Shown: positions 46,366-53,646 of the stretch, piece by piece | How positions within the stretch are numbered: the stretch's first letter is position 1 | Layout of the letters: each line of letters opens with the position of its first letter | Origin: Maricaulis sp048270095 | GTDB lineage: Bacteria > Pseudomonadota > Alphaproteobacteria > Caulobacterales > Maricaulaceae | Assembly (NCBI RefSeq): GCF_048270095.1 | Contig: NZ_JBLWTL010000001.1 | Span: 1 to 64,000 of the forward strand | Direction: 5' to 3' | DNA length: 64,000 nucleotides | Translations under genes and position numbers: made by a program | Notes under the pieces: generated by a model | Database searches by the model: none | Told to the model about the DNA's origin: nothing | The model's input: the letters and a program-made list of their open reading frames with translations, nothing else

Positions 46366-47312
46366 GCGACGACAAGCCAGCCGGCGAGAAGAAGCGCGGC
46401 TTTTTCTCGCGCCTCGTCTCGGGTCTCAGCAAGTCCTCGTCCAAGCTGGGCGAATCCGTCACGGCGATCTTCACCAAGCGCAAGCTGGATCGCGAAGCGC
46501 TGGATGAACTCGAAGACCTGCTGATCGCCTCCGATCTCGGCACGGCGGCAGCCCTGCGCGTCACCGACCGGCTGGCGCGCGACCGCTTCGACAAGGAAAT
46601 CTCTGACGAGGAAGTGCGCGAGACGCTCGCCGAAGTGATCAGCGAAACCCTCCAACCACTGGAAAAACCACTGCAGCTGACCGGCACGGATGGCCCGCAC
46701 GTGATCCTGTTTGTCGGGGTGAATGGCTCAGGCAAGACGACGACGCTGGGCAAGATCGCCGTCAAGCTCAAGCGCGAGGGCCGCGACCCGATTCTGGTTG
46801 CCGGTGACACTTTCCGCGCAGCCGCGATCGAACAGGTCTCGGTGTGGGGCGAGCGGGCCAAATCACCCGTCATCAAGCGCGAGATTGGCGCCGATGCGGC
46901 CGGCCTCGCCTTTGACGCGCTGGAGCAGGCGGAACGCGAAGGGCGCGACACGGTGCTGATCGACACCGCGGGCCGGCTGCAGAACAAGGCCGAGCTGATG
47001 GACGAACTGCGCAAGATCGTCCGTGTCATCCGCAAGAAGAATCCGTCGGCCCCGCATGAGACTGTGCTGGTGCTCGACGGGACGGTCGGCTCCAATGCCG
47101 TTTCCCAGGCGCAGGCCTTCCTCGATGCAGCCCAGATCACCGGCCTGGTGATGACCAAGCTCGACGGCACCGCCAAGGGCGGAGCGCTGGTCCAGGTCGC
47201 GGAGAAATTCCAGCTGCCAATCCACTATATCGGCATCGGCGAAGGCGAGGATGATTTGCAGGCCTTCAACGCCCGAGACTTCTCGCGAGCGCTGGCCGGG
47301 CTGGAGAACTAG
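46362..47312 (+). CDS. ftsY: Signal recognition particle receptor FtsY
   Basis: The SRP receptor GTPase (316 residues) that docks ribosomes making membrane proteins. A short basic N-terminus (KKRGFFSRLVSGLSKSS) and N domain precede the G domain: GVNGSGKTTTLGKIA, GDTFRAAAIEQ, DTAGRLQNK, TKLDGTAKGG. The long acidic A domain of E. coli FtsY is absent, as usual in alphaproteobacteria. The loop normally read as DATTGQNA appears as DGTVGSNAVSQA, a noteworthy change. Confidence 0.96.
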   Translation: MSDDKPAGEKKRGFFSRLVSGLSKSSSKLGESVTAIFTKRKLDREALDELEDLLIASDLGTAAALRVTDRLARDRFDKEISDEEVRETLAEVISETLQPLEKPLQLTGTDGPHVILFVGVNGSGKTTTLGKIAVKLKREGRDPILVAGDTFRAAAIEQVSVWGERAKSPVIKREIGADAAGLAFDALEQAEREGRDTVLIDTAGRLQNKAELMDELRKIVRVIRKKNPSAPHETVLVLDGTVGSNAVSQAQAFLDAAQITGLVMTKLDGTAKGGALVQVAEKFQLPIHYIGIGEGEDDLQAFNARDFSRALAGLEN

Positions 47313-47315
47313 GAC

Positions 47316-48164
47316 TTGGAGGCCAATCTGACCGCTGGCGCCCTCGCAATGCTCGGTTCGGCGCTGGCCCATGCCGGCATGACGCTTCTGACCAAGCGCG
47401 CCCGGGACCGGCTGGTGTTTCGCGCCCTGTCGCTGATTTTCGTCGCGCTATTGATGCTGCCCTGGCTGGTCTTCCAACCCCTGCCCGGCTGGGAAGTCTG
47501 GCGCTTCCTCTTGCTCGGCGCCGCCACGATCTGGGCTTTCAACATGTTGCTGATCGCCGCCTTCGAGCGCGGCGAGATGAATCTGGTCTATCCGGTGATG
47601 CGCGGCAGTGCGCCGGCACTGGCGACGCTCGCCGCCTATCTGTTTCTTGGCGAGGCGGTCTCGCTCTGGCAGCTGCTCGGCCTGGCGATTGCCTCGACGG
47701 CGCTGGTCGGCTTTGCCTGGCCGGAAAGGGACGGGGCGCCAAAGGCGCAGGTATTGTTGCTCGCCCTCGCAGCCGCCTGCATGACGGCCAGTTATACCGT
47801 GATTGATGCCGCCGGCGTGCGCGCCTCCGGAGACGTGATGGTCTACACAGGTTGGTTCTTCGTGCTTTCAGGCGTCACGATTGGCACCACAGCGATCATC
47901 CGGCGCGGGTCGCGCTTCTGGGCCGCAGCATTGCAGGAAACCCGCCCGGCCGCGACGTCGATGCTGTTCAATCTGACGACTTACGGCCTGGCCCTCTACG
48001 CCTATTCCATCGCACCGGTGGCACCTATGGCGGCCCTGCGTGAGACCAGTATCGTATTCGGGGCGCTGCTCGCGACGCTGGTCCTCAAGGAGGCTTTCGG
48101 GTTGAAGCGTATTGCGCTGGCCGTGCTATTGGTCACCGGACTTGTCGTGATGCAGACATTGTGA
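47316..48164 (+). CDS. EamA/DMT-family transporter
   Basis: A 282-residue drug/metabolite transporter with about ten helices in two EamA repeats (FERGEMNLVYPVMRGSAPALATLAAYLFLGE in the first, IAPVAPMAALRETSIVFGALLATLVLKEAFG in the second). Substrate unknown. The start is a TTG at 47316, three bases after the ftsY stop, with AGGA and GGAG shortly upstream; the next ATG is 11 codons in. Co-transcribed with ftsY and yciB. Confidence 0.88.
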   Translation: MEANLTAGALAMLGSALAHAGMTLLTKRARDRLVFRALSLIFVALLMLPWLVFQPLPGWEVWRFLLLGAATIWAFNMLLIAAFERGEMNLVYPVMRGSAPALATLAAYLFLGEAVSLWQLLGLAIASTALVGFAWPERDGAPKAQVLLLALAAACMTASYTVIDAAGVRASGDVMVYTGWFFVLSGVTIGTTAIIRRGSRFWAAALQETRPAATSMLFNLTTYGLALYAYSIAPVAPMAALRETSIVFGALLATLVLKEAFGLKRIALAVLLVTGLVVMQTL

Positions 48165-48181
48165 ATACCGAGGAGAACCCC

Positions 48182-48844
48182 GTGAGCCAGACCGAGACCA
48201 CGACGAAACAGACCGCCAGCATGCTGGTTGATTTCGGTCCCATCGGGGTCTGGATCGTGGTCTACAACCTGGCCCGCGCCTATGCGGGCGACCAGGCGAT
48301 CTATATCGGCACGGGCGCCTATATGATCGCCGCAGTGATTGGCCTGGGCTATGCGATCCGGGTCGAGAAACGCTTTCCCCCCATGCTGATCTTCACCACG
48401 GTCATCGTGCTGGGCATGGGGACGATCGGCATTTTGCTGCAGGATCCGATTTTCCTCTATCTCAAGCCGACCATCATCAATCTCTTCTACTCCTTCCTCA
48501 TCCTGGTCAGCGTCGCGCTGGGCCATAATGTCTGGAAGGTCTTTTTCGCCACCGTCTTCAACCTGCCCGAAGAGGCCTGGACCATGCTGGCCGTACGCTG
48601 GGCGCTCTGGTTCCAGTTTCTCGCCCTGCTCAACGAAGCCATGTGGCGGCACATCAATGATTCCGTCGTGCCGGAATCGGCGCGCTGGTTTGCGGAATTC
48701 GAGATCAGTGAAGCCTTCTGGGCCAATGCCAAGCTCGGCGTCATGGTGCTCAGCCTCGCATTCGCAGCGCTGCAAATGCCGCTCCTGCTCAAATACCAGC
48801 GGGCAGAAGACGATGACGGCGGGGAGAGCGGAGAAGCCGCATAA
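48182..48844 (+). CDS. yciB: YciB/septation protein A family
   Basis: A 220-residue inner membrane protein of the YciB (IspZ/septation A) family with five helices. Signature regions are VDFGPIGVWIVVYNLA, RVEKRFPPMLIFTTVIVLGMGTIGI, DPIFLYLKPTIINLFYSFLI and WTMLAVRWALWFQFLALLNE. Linked to envelope synthesis and division. Start: the GTG at 48182 has GAGGAGA six bases before it and is much better than the GTG at 48161, which overlaps the EamA gene. Confidence 0.93.
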   Translation: MSQTETTTKQTASMLVDFGPIGVWIVVYNLARAYAGDQAIYIGTGAYMIAAVIGLGYAIRVEKRFPPMLIFTTVIVLGMGTIGILLQDPIFLYLKPTIINLFYSFLILVSVALGHNVWKVFFATVFNLPEEAWTMLAVRWALWFQFLALLNEAMWRHINDSVVPESARWFAEFEISEAFWANAKLGVMVLSLAFAALQMPLLLKYQRAEDDDGGESGEAA

Positions 48845-48931
48845 GAAATGCGACACTCCGTGATCGGACAAACGTCATCCTTGCGTTATAAATCCGAGGC
48901 AGGATGAGCCAGATGACATCCGGAGACTGCC

Positions 48932-49528
48932 ATGCCGAGTGACAAGCACAGCCCGAAGGCTTTCGACCTCGCGGATTCGCCCGGTCACCTCCTGCACCGG
49001 GCCCAGCAATTCGCCGCCGAGCGCTTCACCAAGGCGATGGCTGGCGCGAAGCTCACCCAGCGCCAGTTCGCTGTCCTGCACGCCACCGCGCAGAATGAGG
49101 GCCTGACCCAGACCGAGCTGGTCAAGATCACCGGAATTGATCGCTCCACCCTGGCCGAACTGGTCTCGCGTATGGCGCGCAACGGTCTTCTGGAGCGCGA
49201 AAAACTCGCCGATGATGCCCGCGCCAATGCGATCCATCTCAGCGTCTCCGGCCGCACCCTGCTTGAAGCCGCAACGCTGGGCGCGGTTGAGGCCGACCGC
49301 GCCATCATCTCTGCCCTGCCCAAGAACAAGCGCGCCAATTTTCTGGAAACCTTGCGCCGTATCGCCCTGACCCTGGAAAAGGGTGAGGAAGCGGTGATGA
49401 AGGCCAAGGTGAAAGACAAGGAAAAGAAGAAGAAGGCCAAAAAGCGGGCCAAGGACAAGGCCAAAATCAAGGCCAGAAAAGCCGAGAAAAAGGCCTCCAA
49501 GGAGGCTGGCGAACGCGCCGAGTCCTGA
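48932..49528 (+). CDS. MarR-family regulator with lysine-rich C-terminal tail
   Basis: A 198-residue protein. Residues 10-150 form a MarR winged helix (AKLTQRQFAVLHATAQNEGLTQTELVKITGIDRSTLAELVSRMARNGLLEREKLADDARANAIHLS). The last 42 residues contain 18 lysines in Ala/Lys/Glu/Asp repeats such as KDKEKKKKAKKRAKDKAK, resembling histone H1 tails, which MarR proteins do not usually have. The tail may increase non-specific DNA affinity. It converges on ccmG seven bases away. Confidence 0.9.
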   Translation: MPSDKHSPKAFDLADSPGHLLHRAQQFAAERFTKAMAGAKLTQRQFAVLHATAQNEGLTQTELVKITGIDRSTLAELVSRMARNGLLEREKLADDARANAIHLSVSGRTLLEAATLGAVEADRAIISALPKNKRANFLETLRRIALTLEKGEEAVMKAKVKDKEKKKKAKKRAKDKAKIKARKAEKKASKEAGERAES

Positions 49529-49535
49529 GACCGAA

Positions 49536-50048
49536 CTATTCCCGCAGCGCCCCGCGCTCGAGCGCTGGATAGATCCGGTTGCGCAGGACGGTCGCCGATA
49601 TGGGTCCCGACCAGCGCGTCAGGATCTGCCCGTCCGCTCCGACCACCAGGGTTTCCGGCGTTCCCGCCACGCCAAGCGCCCGGGCGGAAAGCCCGTCGAC
49701 ATCGAGCATCACGCCAGCATAAGGGTCGCCATGCGTGTCGAGGGAGGCATTGGCCGCCGCAGCTGTATCCCGAAAGGCGATACCATAGATCGCTATCCCC
49801 TCGGCCTGCAGCGCCATCAGGACGGGGTGTTCAATCTGGCAATAGGGACACCAGGAGCCCCAGACATTGAGCAGATACGGGCCTTCAATCGCTGCCGGAT
49901 CGAAGGCGGCGCGTCCCTCAAGCACGGCCAGCGTCAGGGTGGGCAAGGGTTCGGGCGGGACTGGCCGATCCTGATACCAGCGCAAGCCCAGGACTATGGT
50001 CAGGGCAATAATCCCCGACAGGGCGAGAAGGCGCACGGCCTGCATCAT
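49536..50048 (-). CDS. ccmG: Cytochrome c maturation thioredoxin CcmG (DsbE)
   Basis: A 170-residue membrane-anchored periplasmic thioredoxin-like protein that keeps apocytochrome c heme-binding Cys residues reduced. An N-terminal helix (LLALSGIIALTIVLGL) precedes the thioredoxin fold with redox C67/C70 in NVWGSWCPYC and the cis-Pro in GVAGTPETLVV. ATGA overlap with ccmD shows coupling. Last gene of the ccm cluster here. Confidence 0.94.
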   Translation of the reverse strand: MMQAVRLLALSGIIALTIVLGLRWYQDRPVPPEPLPTLTLAVLEGRAAFDPAAIEGPYLLNVWGSWCPYCQIEHPVLMALQAEGIAIYGIAFRDTAAAANASLDTHGDPYAGVMLDVDGLSARALGVAGTPETLVVGADGQILTRWSGPISATVLRNRIYPALERGALRE

Positions 50049-50200
50049 GCCTCACCGGTCTCCAGGCGCCGCAGACGTTCCGCCGCGGCCTTGCGCTCGG
50101 CCAGAGCCGTCACGACAAGCGCGATCAAGGCCGTCGCCGAAAGCCCCCAGGCCGACCAGACCCAGACCGCATAACCGCCCATCGCGAAAAATTCTGTCAT
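50045..50200 (-). CDS. ccmD: Heme exporter protein CcmD
   Basis: A 51-residue single-helix protein starting MTEFFAMGGYAVWVWSAW, the hallmark CcmD N-terminus (FFxMGGYAxYVW), then a hydrophobic stretch and a charged ALAERKAAAERLRRLE tail. CcmD stabilises the CcmABC heme-handling complex. It overlaps ccmC and ccmG by ATGA on both sides. Confidence 0.93.
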   Translation of the reverse strand: MTEFFAMGGYAVWVWSAWGLSATALIALVVTALAERKAAAERLRRLETGEA

Positions 50201-50937
50201 CGGCGGCCCCCGGCTTCTTTCTGGCGCAGTAGCGCATCAGCCCGCCGGGCGATGGCGCGCGTGCGCAGCCGATAGAAGACCAGCCAGCCGGCCAGCATGG
50301 TATAGCCCAGCGCCATCAACGCCAACGGCCAGAGCTGGCTGGAATGGATGGTCGGGCCATCGGCGCGAAAAACGGCGGCCGGCTGGTGCAGGCTCGACCA
50401 CCACTCCACCGAGAACTTCACGATTACCAGATTGATCACCCCGGCCATCGCCAGAATGGCGCTGGCGCGCGCTGCCTGCTGGGCGTCCTCGAGCGCGGAA
50501 CGCAGTGCCATATAGCCGAGATAGACCAGAAACAGCACCAATACCGAGGTCATGCGGGCATCCCATTCCCACCAGGTGCCCCACATCGGCTTGCCCCAGA
50601 TCGACCCCGTCGCCAGGGCCAGCGCGGTGAACACCGCCCCGATCGGCGCGATCACGGCAGCGGCCGCATCGGCAATCGCATGGCGCCAGACAAAATAGAC
50701 AAAGCTCGCCCCGGCCAGCCCCGCATAGAGCGCCGAAGCCATATAGGCGGCCGGCACATGCACATACATGATCCGCACCGTGTCGCCCTGCTGATAGTCC
50801 GGCGGGGAGGCGAAGAAGGACATGTAGACACCCGCGCCGAGCAGGATCAGCGTCAAGACGCCCAACACCGGGATGGCGATGCGGGCCAGCTGGTCGAAAC
50901 GTTGCGGGTTGGCGAAATAGGACAGCATGGCGCTCAC
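50197..50937 (-). CDS. ccmC: Heme exporter/handling protein CcmC
   Basis: A 246-residue six-helix protein that loads heme on to CcmE. The tryptophan-rich periplasmic motif WGTWWEWDARMTS and two conserved His (VHVPAAYMAS; WWSSLHQPAAV) are present. It starts 52 bases after the exported unknown gene that separates it from ccmB. Confidence 0.95.
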   Translation of the reverse strand: MSAMLSYFANPQRFDQLARIAIPVLGVLTLILLGAGVYMSFFASPPDYQQGDTVRIMYVHVPAAYMASALYAGLAGASFVYFVWRHAIADAAAAVIAPIGAVFTALALATGSIWGKPMWGTWWEWDARMTSVLVLFLVYLGYMALRSALEDAQQAARASAILAMAGVINLVIVKFSVEWWSSLHQPAAVFRADGPTIHSSQLWPLALMALGYTMLAGWLVFYRLRTRAIARRADALLRQKEAGGRR

Positions 50938-50989
50938 TTACTTTGCGGGAGGCCGGGCGGCAACTGCCGGGTGGTCGCAGGGCGATGGA

Positions 50990-52099
50990 TCACTCTTGCA
51001 CGCCTTCCGTGGTCCAACGGATGACGTCGGCAAGCGAAGCCGTCAGCGGGCCGGTGATTTCCACTTGCGACGCGTAGCCGCTGAAGTCGACATCCCCGCC
51101 ATTGGCTATCGGGAAATAGGTGCCCCACGACGTTCGGACGTAGCGCGCGGTTGGATGGCAGGTGTCTGAGTCGAATGGAAACTCACTGAACCGCGCTGAA
51201 TCGACGTCTGCCCACATCTCCGCAGCGTATTCTAGCCCTTCGGCCAAGCTCGACTCAGAGAAATTCCAATAGGACCGGAACCTCGCCTCGGTCTGGATCA
51301 GGTAGGACTCCAGCGCCGACGGGGGCCCGGAAATGACTTCGTCGTGCTCGATCTCCCACTCTGATACGTCGCCCATCACACGGCGCCGCGTTAGCAGGGG
51401 CAGTGTGCAATCCGTGACTTCGTACACGGTGGCTGCGTTCTGGCGCCGCAGGTATTCCTCAAGCGACATGTGGCGCCCATAGGCCGCTTCTGGGTTGGCC
51501 AGCAGATAACGGACCGCGGTAAGCCAAGGCTCATTCGATTCGAAGAGCGGAACAGTTCCCATCGCTACACCCGAAGCGCTGCGCAGCACCAGAAGCGGCG
51601 TGCCGATCACAAACTCGATCACACTCGAGCAATCGCCCGCGCCGTAGAGCTGTAGGCCAATGTCAGGCAGGCGTCCCGCGTCCCAGTCCCAAAGATGGTC
51701 TCTGACGGCCTCTGCTTCTGATCGGTAGCGCTCTACCCAGTATTCGGGTTGCATATCCCCCGAATCGTCCGGCCCCAGCGCGAACTCAGATGACGAAAGC
51801 AGCAATTGATACGTGCTCGGCCCATCGCCAACCAAGCGTTCAACGACGGTGAAGGTGTATTCGTGCTCCGCCCCGTGTCGCAGAGGCACACCATCCACCA
51901 TCGGTGTCGCCGAGACCGGGATCGCTATTTCTATGAAGGCCGCCGACCGCACCCACTGCGCGAAGAGCGGGCCGCGACGATCCGCCAAATGCTCGGAATA
52001 ACTCCTGTTGTCCGGTAGAACCGAGCAGGCAAAGACCTCGCTCCCTGCCAGCGAGGCGAGTGCCAGCCCGCCCACCAGTGCATTCCGCGATAAAGCCAT
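50990..52099 (-). CDS. Unknown exported protein inside the ccm operon
   Basis: A 369-residue protein with a signal peptide (MALSRNALVGGLALASLAGSEVFA) and mature start CSVLPDNRSYSEHL. The remainder is mixed alpha/beta, Trp/Tyr-rich, with three further Cys (GDCSSV, TDCTLPLL, DTCHPTA) that could form disulfides. No family recognised. Strong GGAGG/GCGAGG site precedes the start at 52099. It lies between ccmB and ccmC, with 58- and 52-base gaps, where the neighbouring genes mostly overlap. By eye the base composition is less GC-biased than in ccmB, suggesting a later insertion. Confidence 0.8.
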   Translation of the reverse strand: MALSRNALVGGLALASLAGSEVFACSVLPDNRSYSEHLADRRGPLFAQWVRSAAFIEIAIPVSATPMVDGVPLRHGAEHEYTFTVVERLVGDGPSTYQLLLSSSEFALGPDDSGDMQPEYWVERYRSEAEAVRDHLWDWDAGRLPDIGLQLYGAGDCSSVIEFVIGTPLLVLRSASGVAMGTVPLFESNEPWLTAVRYLLANPEAAYGRHMSLEEYLRRQNAATVYEVTDCTLPLLTRRRVMGDVSEWEIEHDEVISGPPSALESYLIQTEARFRSYWNFSESSLAEGLEYAAEMWADVDSARFSEFPFDSDTCHPTARYVRTSWGTYFPIANGGDVDFSGYASQVEITGPLTASLADVIRWTTEGVQE

Positions 52100-52157
52100 C
52101 ACCTCGCCTCCCGAGAGCCAAACTCTTGCGCGCAAATTGGCCAAATCTGAGGCGATT

Positions 52158-52829
52158 TCATCCCAACCGCCCCCGCACCGCCGCCGCGATTCCGAAGGGT
52201 GCGAGCGCAACCGTTCCTAGACTGATCGCCAGTGTCAGCAACAGATTGGCCACCGCGCGCTCATCGCCGGCGAAAGCCGAACGTCCGGCGCCCGCCGCGA
52301 AGATCAGGACCGGGACCATCATCGGCGTGGCGATCAGGGCGATCAGCAGGCCGCCGCGCTTGATGCCGGCAGCGAGGGCGCCGGCGAAACCTGCGATCAG
52401 GGCAAGGGCGGGGATGGCAGCCAGCAGGGCGGCGCCGAGCACCAGTGCCGAAATGGGCGGCAGGCCATACATCAGACCTCCGAGGACGCCGATCAGCGGC
52501 AGCGGCCATAGCGTCGCGCTGGCCTGGCCCATCACCTTGCCCAGGCAGAGAGCGGCCAGGCTGGTCGGGGTGAGCAGGTAGAGATCCAGCGTGCCGTCGG
52601 CGAAATCATCGCCGAACAGGCGTTCGGCCGATTGCAACACGGAGAGCAGGGCCGCGAAGGCGAGAATGCCGGGGCCGGCGGCAGCCAGCAGATCGGCGGC
52701 AGGGCCGATCGCCAGCGGCGCCAGGGTGATCGCGGCGAGGAAGAAGGCCGCCGGTCCGGCCGCTCCGCCACCGCCGGCCCAGGCGAGGCGAGCTTCGCGC
52801 GCGAATATTGCTGTCAGAACACCCATCAC
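52158..52829 (-). CDS. ccmB: Heme exporter membrane subunit CcmB
   Basis: A 223-residue six-helix permease of the CcmAB ABC transporter that frees holo-CcmE. SVLQSAERLFGDDFADGTLDLYLLTP is the conserved cytoplasmic loop that contacts CcmA. ATGA overlap with ccmA upstream. Standard length. Confidence 0.94.
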   Translation of the reverse strand: MMGVLTAIFAREARLAWAGGGGAAGPAAFFLAAITLAPLAIGPAADLLAAAGPGILAFAALLSVLQSAERLFGDDFADGTLDLYLLTPTSLAALCLGKVMGQASATLWPLPLIGVLGGLMYGLPPISALVLGAALLAAIPALALIAGFAGALAAGIKRGGLLIALIATPMMVPVLIFAAGAGRSAFAGDERAVANLLLTLAISLGTVALAPFGIAAAVRGRLG

Positions 52830-53482
52830 AGCCGCCCCATCTCGAGGCTGCGCGCATCGGGCCAGTCGAGCGGCTGGTGCGTGGCGGCGATCACCAGGCC
52901 GCCGCGGGCGCGGTGTGTCGCGACCAAGGCAGCGAGGCAGGCGCGGCCTTCGCCGTCGAGCGGGCCGGCGGGTTCGTCGAGCAGCCAGAGCGGGCGATTG
53001 GCCAGCACGATACGGGCGAGGCCGCAGCGTCTTTGCTGACCGCGTGACAGGCGCGCGGCGGGGCGGTCGATCAGATGATCAATCTCGAGCGCGCGCAGGG
53101 CCGGCATGATCGCCGTGCGGGGTTGGCCGTAGAGATCGGCCCAGAAACGCAGGGCAGTGCGCGGCGTCTCGCCGGGTTTGAGCCCGTCGGCATGGCCCAG
53201 CCAGGCGATGGTGTCGGCGGCGGCGAGCGCCGGCGGCGCTTCATTGAGCGATATCGCGCCGGCATCGGGCTCGATGAAGCCTGCGAGGGCGCGCAAAAAG
53301 GAGGTCTTGCCGGTGCCATTGCGACCGGTCAGCAGCACCGCCTCGCCCGGTCCGAGTTCAAATGAGAGATCCCGAGCCAGCAATGCATCGCCGCGCGACA
53401 GGGACAGGCCGCTCACGCTCAGGCGGAGCTCTGGAAATTTCAGTGCCGGGGTAACGGGCTGGGAAAGCGAGGCCGATGTCAT
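52826..53482 (-). CDS. ccmA: Heme exporter ATPase CcmA
   Basis: A 218-residue ABC ATPase. Walker A is LLTGRNGTGKTSFLRALAG, the signature is LSRGQQRRCGLARIVL, and Walker B is LWLLDEPAGPLD. First gene of the ccm set, divergent from acnA. Start at 53482 (MTSASLSQP) is chosen; the frame to 53542 also exists. A palindrome CGACATGTCG lies three bases before this ATG. Confidence 0.93.
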   Translation of the reverse strand: MTSASLSQPVTPALKFPELRLSVSGLSLSRGDALLARDLSFELGPGEAVLLTGRNGTGKTSFLRALAGFIEPDAGAISLNEAPPALAAADTIAWLGHADGLKPGETPRTALRFWADLYGQPRTAIMPALRALEIDHLIDRPAARLSRGQQRRCGLARIVLANRPLWLLDEPAGPLDGEGRACLAALVATHRARGGLVIAATHQPLDWPDARSLEMGRL

Positions 53483-53484
53483 GA

Positions 53485-53494
53485 CGACATGTCG
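53485..53494. promoter_or_regulatory. Palindrome at the ccmA/acnA divergent region
   Basis: CGACATGTCG is a perfect 10-base palindrome directly upstream of the ccmA start codon. Two more small foldbacks occur in the 164-base gap: GGGGTAGAACCCC (53553-53565) and GGGTGTTTGACACCC (53608-53622), the latter just before acnA. They may be operators or leader hairpins; no regulator is recognised. Confidence 0.3.
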
Positions 53495-53646
53495 CCCAAA
53501 TGCAGGGCCGAGGTCAACGGACTGCGTGCCGCATTGCAGCAAACGGGGACAAGGGGTAGAACCCCAGCAAACATGTGGCCATATCCAGCTGGCCTACCCT
53601 CCCCACCGGGTGTTTGACACCCCACCGACCCTGAGGACGATCCCCA

